A stretch of DNA of 64,000 nt from contig NZ_JALKAQ010000005.1 of NCBI RefSeq assembly GCF_023016065.1, positions 124,001 through 188,000 of the forward strand. The letters run 5' to 3'. Shown here piece after piece: positions 29,318-41,401 of the stretch. The position numbers were made by a program, and so were the translations under genes. Source of the DNA: Marinobacter sp. S0848L. GTDB taxonomy: Bacteria; Pseudomonadota; Gammaproteobacteria; Pseudomonadales; Oleiphilaceae. Under the pieces are notes generated by a model, which saw only the letters and a program-made list of their open reading frames with translations, had not been told where the DNA came from and did not search any database. Position 1 is the stretch's first letter. Each line of letters opens with the position of its first letter.

Positions 29318-30817
29318 CTACCGTCGACGATTTTCTTCCATGCGGGAAAGGAACTCCTGCATAACCAAGGTGTAGAGCTCACCGCCAAGAAACTTGTCCT
29401 CAACGCCCGAGTCGATACTCGGGTTATCGTTTACCTCAATGACTGCAACACGGTTTCCTGCCTGTTTGATATCGACGCCATAAAGTCCGTTCCCGATCAG
29501 GCGGGTCGAATTCAGAGCCGCTTGAATCACATTTTTAGGCACCTCATAGGTTGGCATCGTTTCGAAATCGCCACTTTCGACCGCTGCACCGCCATGTTGA
29601 TAGATTTGCCAATGGCCTTTCACCATCATGTACTTGCAGGCATAAATCGCGCGGCCACCCAATACGCCTATACGCCAGTCGTAGTCGGTGTAGAAATACT
29701 CCTGAGCCAACACCAACGCTGACTGCCTGAACAACTCTTTTAAACCCGCTTTTAACTCCGCTTCATCCTTGGCTTTGGCGACACCCCGCGAAAATGCGCC
29801 ATCGGGAATTTTTATGACCACCGGGAAGCCCAATTCATTCACCACCTGCTCGACCGCATCCGCCTGGCCTTTGGAAAGAATCAGCGTCTTGGGTGTTGGT
29901 ACTTTGTTGTTTTTCAGCAAGTCCGCGAGGAACACCTTATTGGTGCCGCGCAGAATAGAGACCGGATCATCGATCACGACCAAACCCTCCGCCTCCGCCT
30001 TTCGCGCGAAGCGATAGGTATGATGATCAATCGCTGTGGTCTCCCGAATAAACAAACCATCGAATTCCGGCAGCCGCATGTAATCCCGGCGAGTAACTCG
30101 CTCGACATTAATACCCAGCTTACGACCTGCACGCTCGAACCTTTTAAGAGCAGCTTCATCACTCGGCGGCATTTCCTCATCGGGATTTACCAACATGGCA
30201 AGATCAAAACGATAGCGGCGACGGGTTTTCGGTTTGCGCCATACCATGCTGCTAAATCGATCCAAAGCCGCTGCAAACAGATCTTGCTCATGCTCATTGA
30301 GATCCGCGGGGCAAGCAGGCTTCATGGATTCGATTTGCCACTGTTTTCTGTGCCGGAAAACCACTTCGAGAATGGGGCAAGGAAAACGCTCAAACAGCGC
30401 ACGAGCAACGGGTTTAAGGTCTGCATGTTCAGCTTGCCCAAAATACGTCCGAATCCGAACTTCATGGGTAGCAGCCCGCTCGTCTGTAGCGGGATCGATC
30501 TCCTGGGCTGCGTTTTCCAGCCACTGGATAACACTGGCGTCCAACTCCTCGAGTTCCAGGGAAAACAGACCTTTTCGACCGAGGTCATTCAGGGTCATTA
30601 CAGAAGGCACAACGTGATGGCCACGGGCTTCTGCTAACAAGGAGCAGTAATAGCCCCGGCTCAGATACCGGGCACTCTGGCAGAGGTTTATTACCCGCAC
30701 CCGACTGTTAGTAGGGGCCGTAAACTGGAGGTACTGGTCAAAGGTGAGTACATCTTCGCTTGGGTAATAAGGCGCCCAATCTTTCTCACGATCCACAACA
30801 ATCAACAAACGGGACAT
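29318..30817 (-). CDS. RimK-like ATP-grasp ligase with RLAN-type N-terminal domain
   Basis: The 499-residue protein starts MSRLLIVVDREKDWAPYYPS and has the N-terminal domain of RimK-like ligases (about 1-200), then an ATP-grasp core from about 270: ETTAIDHHTYRFA, PKTLILSKGQ, GFPVVIKIPDG with the ATP lysine, and the metal-site end EVNDNPSIDSGVED. ATP-grasp enzymes of this type join a carboxylate to an amine, often adding amino acids to a peptide. It is longer than RimK (about 300). ATG 30817 follows GGAGG by 10 nt. The divergent gene encodes a GNAT fused to a C39-like peptidase, which points to a shared peptide pathway. Confidence 0.88.
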   Translation of the reverse strand: MSRLLIVVDREKDWAPYYPSEDVLTFDQYLQFTAPTNSRVRVINLCQSARYLSRGYYCSLLAEARGHHVVPSVMTLNDLGRKGLFSLELEELDASVIQWLENAAQEIDPATDERAATHEVRIRTYFGQAEHADLKPVARALFERFPCPILEVVFRHRKQWQIESMKPACPADLNEHEQDLFAAALDRFSSMVWRKPKTRRRYRFDLAMLVNPDEEMPPSDEAALKRFERAGRKLGINVERVTRRDYMRLPEFDGLFIRETTAIDHHTYRFARKAEAEGLVVIDDPVSILRGTNKVFLADLLKNNKVPTPKTLILSKGQADAVEQVVNELGFPVVIKIPDGAFSRGVAKAKDEAELKAGLKELFRQSALVLAQEYFYTDYDWRIGVLGGRAIYACKYMMVKGHWQIYQHGGAAVESGDFETMPTYEVPKNVIQAALNSTRLIGNGLYGVDIKQAGNRVAVIEVNDNPSIDSGVEDKFLGGELYTLVMQEFLSRMEENRRR

Positions 30818-31016
30818 AGCGGGCATTCCTCCCTGAAGGTTCAGCCGGATAATTAGCGCAACAATACGCCGCTGCAGGGTCCCCCACAATCATCCATTGA
30901 TGAGTGCTTTTACGCATCCCTCCGCGCTATCGAAAGGCCCTTGCCTCTACCATAATAGCTGCAGAGGGAGCCCTTATGGCCTCCCCGTCTTTTCTGCGCC
31001 CCGGGGCTCAATCACC

Positions 31017-32132
31017 ATGCATGATGTACTGCTACGACAAGCCGTCGCCGGCGACCTTAAAAACCTCGTCGAACTCGAAAACCTGTGCTTTGTCGAAGAC
31101 CGCATTTCCCGGCGGAGCTTCCGGCGTTTTCTGGAAGTGCCCCGAGACCGACTGATCGTTGCGGAACTGGGTTCCGATCTGGTGGGTTACTGCCTGGTTC
31201 TGATGAATGCCGCGACCCGTCTCGCCAGAATCTATTCCATTGCGGTTTCCCCGAATGCCCGTGGAAAAGGTGTCGGAGAACAACTGATCAAAGCGGCAGA
31301 GCAAGAAGCGTCCGATGCCGACCGCATTGTTATGCGCCTTGAGGTACGGGAAGATAACGTCGGCGCCATCAATCTCTATCGACGCCTGGGTTACCGACAG
31401 TTCGGCACCTACCGCGATTACTATGAAGACCACGGTACCGCGCTGCGATTTGAGCGACGTATTCTCTACTACGAACCCGCCCGGGAGTTTCTACCGGTAC
31501 CTTATTACCCGCAGACGACCGAATTTACCTGCGGTCCATCGGCTCTGATGATGGCGCTGTCGGCGCTGGATGAGCGTCAGCCGTTAACCACCCTTGAAGA
31601 GCTGAAAATATGGCGCGAAGCCACCACCATTTTCATGCTTGCGGGCCATGGAGGCTGCGGCCCCCACGGCCTCGCACTTTCAGCCTGGAACCGCGGCTTT
31701 CAGGCCAGCGCCTGGATTAGCCAAGAGGGCGCTCTGTTCAAAGACACCGTCCGTAACGACGATAAAAAGCGGGTATTGGAACTGGTGCATGAGGGGTTTC
31801 TGCACGACATAGGGCAAACCGGCATCCAGATACACCACGACCCATTAACACTGGATGCGATGGAAGAGGCCCTGCTTAGAGGCGAGATAGCGGTTATTCT
31901 CATCAGCACCTGGCAACTGAACCGCAGCCGGGCACCTCACTGGGTGACGGTGTGCGCCATCGATGAGGATTTCGTGTATCTGCACGACCCCGAGATCGAC
32001 ATAGAGGAAGGTGAAACCGTGGCCGACAAGCAATATTTACCGATCGACAAACGGGTGTTTAGCAAGATCTCGAGTTACGGCCGCAACCAGCCGCTGCAAG
32101 CAGCGGTGATTGTCGGCCCACCAAGAGCATAA
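31017..32132 (+). CDS. GNAT acetyltransferase fused to a C39-like cysteine peptidase
   Basis: The 371-residue protein has two domains. Residues 1-150 form a RimI-like acetyltransferase (IAVSPNARGKGVGEQLIKAA, then NVGAINLYRRLGYRQFG). Residues 155-371 form a papain-fold domain of the C39 type: VPYYPQTTEFTCGPSAL with Cys172, PHWVTVCAID with His308 and YLHDPE with Asp324, a complete Cys-His-Asp set. C39 peptidases normally cut double-glycine leaders. Start ATG 31017 is chosen because the family N-terminus begins here; an ATG at 30897 lies in the shared promoter gap. It is divergent from the RimK-like ligase. Confidence 0.88.
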   Translation: MHDVLLRQAVAGDLKNLVELENLCFVEDRISRRSFRRFLEVPRDRLIVAELGSDLVGYCLVLMNAATRLARIYSIAVSPNARGKGVGEQLIKAAEQEASDADRIVMRLEVREDNVGAINLYRRLGYRQFGTYRDYYEDHGTALRFERRILYYEPAREFLPVPYYPQTTEFTCGPSALMMALSALDERQPLTTLEELKIWREATTIFMLAGHGGCGPHGLALSAWNRGFQASAWISQEGALFKDTVRNDDKKRVLELVHEGFLHDIGQTGIQIHHDPLTLDAMEEALLRGEIAVILISTWQLNRSRAPHWVTVCAIDEDFVYLHDPEIDIEEGETVADKQYLPIDKRVFSKISSYGRNQPLQAAVIVGPPRA

Positions 32133-34190
<2,058 letters not shown>

Positions 34191-34380
34191 AATTGGCAAA
34201 GAACCTCCAGTCGTCAGTGGCAACCATCACGGCTACTACTTACAAGAAATTTAGCGATACCGTCGCTTCATGATACCATCTGCACGATCGACGGCCGTGT
34301 AAAATTCAGACGGGAATCAGAACTCCCCGTGCTAACACGCCGGTCGCAGCCCATAAGACGCAGCTTTAAGGAGCTCAAGT

Positions 34381-35565
34381 TTGGACCTTCAACTTTCCAG
34401 CCGTGTACAGGCTATCAAGCCATCTCCAACCCTCGCCGTTACCAACAAAGCAGCAGAGCTTCGCGCTGCTGGCCAAGATATTATTGGCCTGGGCGCAGGT
34501 GAGCCGGACTTCGACACCCCAGAGCACATCAAACAGGCCGCCATTGAAGCCATTACCAACGGCCAAACCAAGTACACCGCCGTTGATGGTACGCCAGCTC
34601 TGAAAAAAGCGATCATTGCGAAGTTCAAACGCGACAACGGTCTGGAATACGAAGCCAACCAGATTCTGGTATCCAGTGGTGGCAAACAAAGCTTTTTCAA
34701 CCTGGCACTGGCTACTTTGAACCCGGGCGACGAAGCCATTATCCCTGCTCCTTACTGGGTATCTTACCCGGACATGGTGCTGGTTGCAGAGGGTAAGCCG
34801 GTTATCATCGAGACATCCGTAGATACCCGCTTCAAGATCACCCCGGAGCAGCTGGAAAACGCGATCACCGACCGTACCCGTCTGTTCGTGATCAACAGCC
34901 CCTCTAACCCGAGCGGCATGGCTTACTCGATGGAAGAGCTGAAGGCGATTGGTGAAGTGCTGAAAAAGCACCCGAACATCATGATCGCCACCGACGACAT
35001 GTACGAGCCGATTCTGTGGACCGGCAAGCCGTTCTGCAACATCGTCAATGCCTGCCCTGCGCTTTACGAACGCACGTTCGTGCTGAACGGTGTTTCCAAG
35101 GCCTACTCCATGACAGGCTGGCGTATCGGTTATGCCGCAGGCCCGGCGAAGATCATCGGTGCGATGAAGAAGATTCAATCTCAAAGCACGTCTAACCCCT
35201 GCTCTATCTCCCAGGCGGCGGCTACCGCTGCACTTGATGGTGATCAGGCATGCGTAGGCGAGATGGTTAAGTCGTTCAAGGAGCGTCACGACTGGCTGGT
35301 TGATGCCTTGAACAAGTTGCCGGGCGTTGAGTGCCCTTACGGCGACGGGACCTTCTACGTGTTCCCAAGCTTCCAGGGCGCAATCGACGCAACAGAGGGC
35401 GTAAGCACTGACGTTGAGTTCGCCGAGAAACTGCTGGGCGAAGCGGGCGTTGCGTTGGTTCCGGGTTCTGCGTTCGGTAGCCCGGGGCACATGCGCTTGA
35501 GCTTTGCAACCAGCATGGACAACCTCGAGAAGGCCATTGAGCGTTTGGAAAAAGCTCTTGGCTAA
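34381..35565 (+). CDS. aspC: Aspartate aminotransferase (class I, subgroup Ib type)
   Basis: The 394-residue PLP enzyme interconverts aspartate/2-oxoglutarate and oxaloacetate/glutamate. Start TTG 34381 is supported by AAGGAG with 7-nt spacing. Motifs are GAGEPDFDTPEHIK near 38, NSPSNPSGM near 174, and the PLP lysine in NGVSKAYSMTGWRIGYA near 237. The pattern is that of the AspAT subgroup that may also accept prephenate; that has not been established here. Its upstream, divergent neighbour is uvrB, as in Pseudomonas, and an Asn tRNA follows 70 bp downstream. Confidence 0.92.
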   Translation: MDLQLSSRVQAIKPSPTLAVTNKAAELRAAGQDIIGLGAGEPDFDTPEHIKQAAIEAITNGQTKYTAVDGTPALKKAIIAKFKRDNGLEYEANQILVSSGGKQSFFNLALATLNPGDEAIIPAPYWVSYPDMVLVAEGKPVIIETSVDTRFKITPEQLENAITDRTRLFVINSPSNPSGMAYSMEELKAIGEVLKKHPNIMIATDDMYEPILWTGKPFCNIVNACPALYERTFVLNGVSKAYSMTGWRIGYAAGPAKIIGAMKKIQSQSTSNPCSISQAAATAALDGDQACVGEMVKSFKERHDWLVDALNKLPGVECPYGDGTFYVFPSFQGAIDATEGVSTDVEFAEKLLGEAGVALVPGSAFGSPGHMRLSFATSMDNLEKAIERLEKALG

Positions 35566-35582
35566 TTTTTTTAGTTAAGGGG

Positions 35583-35611
35583 TTGACGAGGCGGTAAGGT
35601 CACACTAATAT
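35583..35611 (+). promoter_or_regulatory. Sigma-70 promoter of tRNA-Asn copy 2
   Basis: TTGACG (35583-35588), a 17-bp spacer and TAATAT (35606-35611) lie 24 bp before the tRNA, with a GC-rich discriminator. Both boxes are identical to those of copy 1 while the spacer sequence differs. Confidence 0.85.
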
Positions 35612-35635
35612 ACGCGCCTCGTCACATGACGATGT

Positions 35636-35711
35636 TCCCCGATAGCTCAGTTGGTAGAGCAACGGACTGTTAATCCGTTTGTCGCTGGTTCGAGCCCAGC
35701 TCGGGGAGCCA
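35636..35711 (+). tRNA. tRNA-Asn (GTT), copy 2
   Basis: The 76-nt gene is identical to the copy at 20916-20991, including the anticodon GTT and encoded CCA. Confidence 0.98.
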
Positions 35712-35719
35712 CTATTTCG

Positions 35720-35756
35720 AAAGCCCGCTAGTTCTATGAATTAGCGGGCTTTTTTG
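35720..35756 (+). terminator. Terminator of tRNA-Asn copy 2
   Basis: AAGCCCGCTA (35721-35730) pairs with TAGCGGGCTT (35742-35751), extended by TTC/GAA inside, and is followed by a T-run. Confidence 0.9.
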
Positions 35757-35822
35757 TGGGCGTTCGTTTTACCCGATTGTTCTGGAGATTGCCGCCTTAG
35801 CCTGCTTAGCTAGTTGCAAGGA

Positions 35823-35926
35823 CAGTGTGGGAAGCCCTTTCCAAAAACCGCTACAAGCACATCCATGTGCGCTTCTCTCCGGCCATCCATGGCCTACGAA
35901 ATTTTTGGAAAGGGCTTCCCACACTG
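35823..35926 (+). repeat. Dispersed hairpin element, copy E (forward)
   Basis: Arms 35823-35847 and 35902-35926 are perfectly complementary over 25 bp. The 54-nt core (35848-35901) has both mini-hairpins intact: GCACAT-CC-ATGTGC (35857-35870) and GGCCAT-CC-ATGGCC (35881-35894). It lies between the tRNA terminator and pyrF, followed by the reverse copy F. Confidence 0.93.
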
Positions 35927-36027
35927 CCGACCAAGCAATGCCAATATACGCGATTCAAACCACATTTCGACGCTGCACTGACCAACAGACACCACTCTAG
36001 CCGACTATTGCTACATAACTTGATCTA

Positions 36028-36136
36028 GGGTCGCGGGAGCTGACTCCCAAAAATGTGCGGAGCCATGGATGGCGGAGCAGAAGCGTCACATGGACGTGCC
36101 GAAGGAGCGGTTTTTGGGAGCCAGCCCCCGCAGCCC
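36028..36136 (-). repeat. Dispersed hairpin element, copy F (reverse, diverged)
   Basis: Arms 36028-36053 and 36111-36136 pair at 22 of 26 positions. The 57-nt core (36054-36110) is the family core in reverse, with GCCAT-GG-ATGGC at 36062-36073 and CACAT-GG-ACGTG at 36087-36098. It is the least perfect copy. The pyrF stop lies 51 bp further on. Confidence 0.85.
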
Positions 36137-36187
36137 TACCCGCAATCCTCACAGGCTAGGGCCGGGAATCGGCTTCAAGAAACAAGT

Positions 36188-36898
36188 TTAAACAGCGGCA
36201 ACCTCAGCATGAATAGCTTCCAACGCCGCCAGAGGGTCGTTAGCCTTGGTAATCGGGCGACCAATAACCAGGTAGTCAGAACCCGCTTTCAGGGCATCTG
36301 TGGGGGTCATGATACGTTGCTGATCGCCCTTATCAGCAGTCAATGGGCGAATGCCCGGGGTGATGAGCTGGAAATCAGCACCCTGCTCTGCTTTCAGGCG
36401 CGGCGCTTCCTGGGCGGAGCACACTACGCCATCCAATCCACAATTCCTGGTTAGCGTTGCGAGGCGGGACACCTGCACTTCTGGCGAATCGGTAATACCG
36501 ATACCTGCCAAATCATCGCCTGACATACTGGTCAGAACCGTAACAGCGATCAGCAACGGCTTATCTGCACCAAACGACTCCAGGCGCTCTCGACAGGCGA
36601 CCATCATCTTCTCGCCACCTGACGCGTGAACATTCACCATCCACACACCCAGGTCCGCTGCGGCAGCAACTGCCGACGAAGTAGTGTTCGGGATATCGTG
36701 AAACTTCAGATCAAGAAAGACATCAAAGCCACGGCTCTGCAGCGCCCTGACCAGTTCCGGGCCGGAGCGGGTAAACAACTCTTTGCCAACCTTCAAGCGA
36801 CACTTGCCCGGGTCAAGCTGATCAACAAGCGCCAGCGCCGGATCCTGAGAGGGAAAGTCTAAAGCTACAATGATTTTCGGGTCTTTGGGGTTTTGCAC
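36188..36898 (-). CDS. pyrF: Orotidine 5'-phosphate decarboxylase
   Basis: The 236-residue barrel enzyme makes UMP from OMP, the last step of pyrimidine synthesis. The catalytic Asp-Lys-Asp set is in [13 protein letters not shown] near residues 60-72, with ALDFPSQD at the N-terminus and the phosphate-gripping end [13 protein letters not shown]. Start is GTG 36898 with a weak GGGA upstream. It lies 31 bp after lapB on the same strand, so the lapA-lapB-pyrF order is probably one transcript. Confidence 0.96.
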   Translation of the reverse strand: MQNPKDPKIIVALDFPSQDPALALVDQLDPGKCRLKVGKELFTRSGPELVRALQSRGFDVFLDLKFHDIPNTTSSAVAAAADLGVWMVNVHASGGEKMMVACRERLESFGADKPLLIAVTVLTSMSGDDLAGIGITDSPEVQVSRLATLTRNCGLDGVVCSAQEAPRLKAEQGADFQLITPGIRPLTADKGDQQRIMTPTDALKAGSDYLVIGRPITKANDPLAALEAIHAEVAAV

Positions 36899-36929
36899 GT
36901 TCGATTTTCCCGGTCAGTAAATTAAAACG

Positions 36930-38099
36930 TTATTCGGCTTCCACACCTTGAATCGGCCGCACGGTCTCCCACTGTTTACAGCTCGGGCACAACCAATGCA
37001 GCTGCCGACCATCGAAGCCACAGTTCACACAGCGATAGATCGGACGATTAGCCAGTATCAGATGGCCAATACGACTCACCAGACGTCCTTCATCGGTCGT
37101 CATTCCCTTCTCGTAACCTGCCAACTCCACAAGGCGCAACAGACCTCGCATGGACGGGCGCACCTCCAGCTCCTGACGCAGCAAATCAATGGCTGCAGGG
37201 CGGCTGGACGAACGCTCCACCGATTCTACCAGCGCAAGCAGCAAGCTGGTGCTTGGGTGTTGTTCATAAAGTTTTTTCAGCTTCTTGAATAAACGCCCCA
37301 CGTCACCATGATCGCGCTCAAGTTGCATCAGCCGTTCAACGGCCTCAGGGCCAAATTGGGGGTTTTGATCGAACACCTTCAACCCCTGCTTACTCGCCTC
37401 GCGATAGTTACCCTGACGGACATGCAACTTCATCAACAGCAGGGTCGCGCGCACACACGAAGGGTCGTATTCCAACGCTTCTCTGAATAATTTCTTCGCC
37501 GTCCAGCGATCGTCGTCTTTCAATGCAGAATCGGCCAACTCGCAAGTGATGTAAGCCAGCGTTTTAAACATCACCGGATCCGAATCAGTCCGAGTCAGCG
37601 TTTTCGCCACTTGCCCGGCTTTTTCCCACTCTTTTTCTTGCTGATATAGCTCTATTAGCTCATTTGCGGCACGGCGGCCATACTCACGATCCCCCATCAA
37701 TTCCTGAAACAGCGCTTCCGCTCTGTCCAGCAACCCGGCGCCCAAATAGTCCATGGCCAGTTCGAGCGTCACTTTGGGGGTGTAGCGTGCAGGCAATTCG
37801 GGGCGGGCCAGCAAATTTTGATGTATCAGAGTGGCGCGATCTGTTTCGCCTTTATTGCGGAAATGGCTTCCAATCGACAGATGAAGGCTGACCGTGTCTT
37901 TGTTAACCGGCAAGGATTGCACAAAGTTCTCAACGGCCTGATCTGAATAATTGGTAAATAAAAACTGAAGCCGATCTTTAACCGAATCTACGTCAGATAT
38001 GGTTTTACGAGATCGACGATAGGCACTGCCGTACCGCCCTACTAGCCAGCCAACAGCAACAGCTACCGTGAGAAGCAGCCAGTTGAACACTAATTCCAT
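36930..38099 (-). CDS. lapB: Lipopolysaccharide assembly protein LapB (YciM)
   Basis: The 389-residue protein is an inner-membrane adaptor that controls LPS synthesis by presenting LpxC to FtsH. An N-terminal transmembrane helix (LVFNWLLLTVAVAVGWLVG) is followed by TPR repeats over about 60-330, then a rubredoxin-like metal site CVNCGFDGRQLHWLCPSC at the C-terminus. Every part of the family layout is present. Its ATG shares one base with the lapA stop. Confidence 0.94.
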   Translation of the reverse strand: MELVFNWLLLTVAVAVGWLVGRYGSAYRRSRKTISDVDSVKDRLQFLFTNYSDQAVENFVQSLPVNKDTVSLHLSIGSHFRNKGETDRATLIHQNLLARPELPARYTPKVTLELAMDYLGAGLLDRAEALFQELMGDREYGRRAANELIELYQQEKEWEKAGQVAKTLTRTDSDPVMFKTLAYITCELADSALKDDDRWTAKKLFREALEYDPSCVRATLLLMKLHVRQGNYREASKQGLKVFDQNPQFGPEAVERLMQLERDHGDVGRLFKKLKKLYEQHPSTSLLLALVESVERSSSRPAAIDLLRQELEVRPSMRGLLRLVELAGYEKGMTTDEGRLVSRIGHLILANRPIYRCVNCGFDGRQLHWLCPSCKQWETVRPIQGVEAE

Positions 38100-38401
38100 T
38101 AAAGTGCCTGGTCGTTATCAGCCCGGGATTTCTCTAACGCCTGCTCCGTGCGCTCAAGCCGCTTCTTGAGATTGCGACGGGATACTGAGGACCGAAACGA
38201 ACCGATCAACATCAGCAGAACACCGACCAGCGCCCCAAGAACAAACGACAAGATAATCCAGACAGCGACCCCGTGAGGCTGGGTCTCGAACAGCAGAAAA
38301 TTAAGAGACACCGCCATCTGATTATTCAACGAGAACACCAGAGCAACGACTATCAGAATTACGACCAAGACAATTAAGAGAATCTTCTGCAGTGCTGCCA
38401 T
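38099..38401 (-). CDS. lapA: LapA domain protein (YciS)
   Basis: The 100-residue membrane protein has two transmembrane segments (ILLIVLVVILIVVALVFSL and VAVWIILSFVLGALVGVLLM) and a charged coiled tail with LKKRLERTEQALEK. LapA works with LapB in lipopolysaccharide assembly. ATG 38401 is preferred over an ATG at 38449, whose extra residues do not fit the family. The stop overlaps the lapB start by one base. The ihfB stop lies 66 bp upstream. Confidence 0.9.
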   Translation of the reverse strand: MAALQKILLIVLVVILIVVALVFSLNNQMAVSLNFLLFETQPHGVAVWIILSFVLGALVGVLLMLIGSFRSSVSRRNLKKRLERTEQALEKSRADNDQAL

Positions 38402-38467
38402 CTCGTACTCGCTCCAGACGGATAAAATTGCGATCTCATGTTGCTGCAAGATTCACTTGCGCGAAGA

Positions 38468-38764
38468 TTAAAAACCCTTCTTCAAACTATCATTAACCTG
38501 TTCCCGAAGCTCTTTTCCGGGTTTAAAATGCGGCACATACTTCGCAGGCAACTGCACAGCTTCACCGGTTTTGGGATTTCGGCCGACACGCGCTTCGCGA
38601 TGATGCAAAGAAAAGCTGCCAAACCCTCTTATTTCAATACGCTGCCCATCCGCTAACGCTTGAGACATATGCTCAATGATCGTCTTAACCGCCAGCTCGA
38701 CATCTTTAACCGAGAGCTGCGTCTGTTTTGATGCTACCAGTTCAACCAGTTCGGACTTCGTCAT
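38468..38764 (-). CDS. ihfB: Integration host factor subunit beta
   Basis: The 98-residue DNA-bending protein forms a dimer with IhfA. It shows the full HU/IHF fold: [52 protein letters not shown] with the proline-tipped arm, and [17 protein letters not shown] 38764 is the family start; an ATG at 38797 adds unsupported residues. Placement after rpsA is typical, although a strong bidirectional hairpin separates the two, so ihfB may have its own promoter. Confidence 0.97.
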   Translation of the reverse strand: MTKSELVELVASKQTQLSVKDVELAVKTIIEHMSQALADGQRIEIRGFGSFSLHHREARVGRNPKTGEAVQLPAKYVPHFKPGKELREQVNDSLKKGF

Positions 38765-38850
38765 GAGGCACTTTCCTCTGTCATTATTATTCCGCACTTA
38801 AATGCTGGATTCCAATGACTCTAGTTTAGCCAAACCAGAAAAAAACACAA

Positions 38851-38880
38851 AAAAAACGGGCTCTTAGAGCCCGTTTTTTT
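38851..38880. terminator. Bidirectional intrinsic terminator after rpsA
   Basis: AAAAAACGGGCTC-TTA-GAGCCCGTTTTTT is a perfect 13-bp stem with A and T runs on both sides, 17 bp after the rpsA stop; it can act on the minus-strand rpsA transcript. Confidence 0.92.
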
Positions 38881-38897
38881 CACTACCAACCAGACAA

Positions 38898-40589
38898 TTA
38901 GTCTTTGTTGGCGTTTTGCTGCTGCATCTGTTCCTTGATCAGGTCACCGATGGTGGTGGCGCCTGAGGTTTCTGCAGCCTTACTGCGTACGCTGTCCAGA
39001 GCCTGCTTGTCGTCTTCTACGTCTTTAGACTTAACAGACAGGTTGATAACGCGGTTCTTGCGATCGATGCTGATGATCTTCGCTTCAACTTCTTCGCCTT
39101 CCTTCAGCACGTTGCGCGCGTCTTCAACACGGTCACGGCTGATTTCAGAGGCTTTCAGTACCGCTTCAACTTCTTCGTTCAGGGCGATAGTGGCGCCTTT
39201 AGCGTCTACTGCAGAAACAGTACCCTTAACGATTGAGCCCTTGTCGTTCAGCTGTACAAACTCGGCGAACGGATCGCTTTCCAGCTGCTTGATACCGAGG
39301 GAGATACGCTCACGCTCTGGATCAACAGACAGGATAACGGTTTCAACTTCGTCACCCTTCTTGTATTCGCGAACGGCTTCTTCACCGGTTTCGTTCCAGC
39401 TGATGTCAGACAGGTGAACCAGACCGTCGATGCCGCCATCCAAGCCGATGAAGATACCGAAGTCTGTGATTGACTTGATCTTACCGGAGATGCGATCGCC
39501 TTTGTTGAAGTTGCCAGAGAAGTCTTCCCAAGGGTTAGACACACACTGCTTGATACCCAGAGAAATACGACGACGCTCTTCGTCGATATCCAGGATCATT
39601 ACTTCAACTTCGTCACCTACCTGAACAACCTTGGACGGGTGGATGTTCTTGTTGGTCCAATCCATTTCGGATACGTGAACCAGACCTTCAACACCTTCTT
39701 CCAGCTCTGCGAAGCAGCCGTAGTCGGTCAGGTTGGTTACACGAGCCGTTACGCGAGCACTCTCCGGGTAACGAGCTTTGATATCTACCCAAGGATCTTC
39801 GCCCAGCTGCTTCAGACCCAGAGAAACGCGGTTACGCTCACGGTCGAATTTCAGGACCTTAACATTGATTTCGTCGCCCACATTCACGATTTCGCTTGGG
39901 TGCTTGATGCGCTTCCAAGCCATGTCAGTGATGTGCAGCAGGCCGTCAACACCACCCAGATCTACGAACGCGCCGTAGTCGGTCAGGTTCTTGACGATAC
40001 CTTTGATTTCCAGACCTTCGGTCAGAGTTTCCAGCAGAGCTTCACGCTGCTCGCTGTTTTCAGCTTCCAGAACGGCGCGGCGAGAAACAACCACGTTGTT
40101 ACGCTTCTGGTCCAGCTTGATAACTTTGAACTCAAGTTCTTTGTTTTCCAGGTGCGCAGTGTCGCGAACCGGACGAACGTCTACCAGTGAACCCGGCAAG
40201 AACGCACGGATACCAGCCAGATCAACGGTGAAACCACCTTTAACCTTGCCGTTAATAATACCTTTAACGACTTCTTCAGCTTCGAAGGACTTCTCAAGCA
40301 CTTTCCAGGCTTCAGCGCGCTTCGCCTTCTCACGGGACAGACGAGTTTCACCGAAACCGTCTTCAACAGCGTCGAGAGCTACGTCGACTACGTCGCCGAT
40401 TTGAACTTCCAACTCGCCTTTTTCATTGAGGAACTGGGAGGCGGGGATAACGCCTTCGGACTTCAGTCCAGCGTTAACGGTGACCCAGTCGCTATCAACA
40501 TCAACAACGGTCCCCTGAACAATGGAACCTGGCTGCATGTCGATTTCTTTTAAACTTTCTTCGAATAAATCCGCAAAGCTCTCGCTCAT
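38898..40589 (-). CDS. rpsA: 30S ribosomal protein S1
   Basis: The 563-residue protein binds mRNA on the small subunit and allows translation of leaders with weak ribosome sites. Six S1 (OB-fold) repeats can be followed, with characteristic G-Vx[43 protein letters not shown] and [21 protein letters not shown] lines. The size is close to the usual 557. It sits between cmk and ihfB, the conserved order in this bacterial group. A 131-bp leader separates it from cmk. Confidence 0.98.
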   Translation of the reverse strand: MSESFADLFEESLKEIDMQPGSIVQGTVVDVDSDWVTVNAGLKSEGVIPASQFLNEKGELEVQIGDVVDVALDAVEDGFGETRLSREKAKRAEAWKVLEKSFEAEEVVKGIINGKVKGGFTVDLAGIRAFLPGSLVDVRPVRDTAHLENKELEFKVIKLDQKRNNVVVSRRAVLEAENSEQREALLETLTEGLEIKGIVKNLTDYGAFVDLGGVDGLLHITDMAWKRIKHPSEIVNVGDEINVKVLKFDRERNRVSLGLKQLGEDPWVDIKARYPESARVTARVTNLTDYGCFAELEEGVEGLVHVSEMDWTNKNIHPSKVVQVGDEVEVMILDIDEERRRISLGIKQCVSNPWEDFSGNFNKGDRISGKIKSITDFGIFIGLDGGIDGLVHLSDISWNETGEEAVREYKKGDEVETVILSVDPERERISLGIKQLESDPFAEFVQLNDKGSIVKGTVSAVDAKGATIALNEEVEAVLKASEISRDRVEDARNVLKEGEEVEAKIISIDRKNRVINLSVKSKDVEDDKQALDSVRSKAAETSGATTIGDLIKEQMQQQNANKD

Positions 40590-40720
40590 TATGTGCCCTA
40601 TATGATCAACGCAAGTATGCTCCGTGCCGCCAGCAACACGGTCTGTTAATGATTTCCGGATTCAGCCTGTGGCTGGCAATATTTCGCTGACTCCGGCATT
40701 CCAACGACAAAAAGGTGTAG

Positions 40721-41401
40721 TCAGGCCTGACCTGCTGCGGCCATACACCTGTCTAACACCTCTTCTATACTCAAACCTGTAGAATCAATGACTTGCGCAT
40801 CATCTGCAGGCTTAAGAGGGGCTGCTGACCGGTTCATATCCCGATCATCACGCTCCCGAATCTCGTCTAAAACGGCGTCAATACTAACATCGACCCCGGC
40901 TTCCTTCAACTGATTATAACGACGGCGTGCGCGTTCTTCGGCGCTTGCAGTCAGGAAGATTTTCACTGGCGCCTCGGGGAAAACCACGGTCCCCATATCC
41001 CTGCCATCGGCCACGACACCGGGCGCTTTCTGAAAATCCCTCTGGCGCTGCAAAAGCGCATCCCGAACCGGCTGCATGACCGCCACTTTTGACGCGTTGT
41101 TGCCGCAGGTTTCGGTACGGATGTCGGAAGTGACATCCTGCCCCGCCAAAAGCACACGCACCGGCTGGCCTACTTCTCCCGGCTCAAACTCCACATCCAG
41201 AGTGGCCGCAACTTTAACCAGGCCCGATTCATCATCCAGAGCCACACCCTGGCGGGTTGCTGCCAGAGAGGTGAGGCGATACAAGGCCCCACTATCAAGC
41301 AAGTGCCACCCTAGTTTACGGGCCAACATTTGGGTAATCGTTCCTTTACCCGCACCGCCAGGACCGTCTACTGTAATGACCGGGGCCTTACTATCCACCA
41401 T
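40721..41401 (-). CDS. cmk: Cytidylate kinase
   Basis: The 226-residue kinase phosphorylates CMP and dCMP. The P-loop is GPGGAGKGT near residue 13, and the NMP-binding insert of the long bacterial form, the RRRYNQL lid and [12 protein letters not shown] are present. Its ATG overlaps the tyrA-aroA stop by one base, so it is translated from the same message as the aromatic genes. Confidence 0.96.
   Translation of the reverse strand: MVDSKAPVITVDGPGGAGKGTITQMLARKLGWHLLDSGALYRLTSLAATRQGVALDDESGLVKVAATLDVEFEPGEVGQPVRVLLAGQDVTSDIRTETCGNNASKVAVMQPVRDALLQRQRDFQKAPGVVADGRDMGTVVFPEAPVKIFLTASAEERARRRYNQLKEAGVDVSIDAVLDEIRERDDRDMNRSAAPLKPADDAQVIDSTGLSIEEVLDRCMAAAGQA

Noticed and set aside
34191..34380. 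LexA box ahead of uvrB
   Set aside because: No CTG-N10-CAG pattern was found in the gap.
34375..35490. 371-codon open frame antisense to aspC
   Set aside because: It mirrors the aminotransferase gene, whose motifs and ribosome site are clear.
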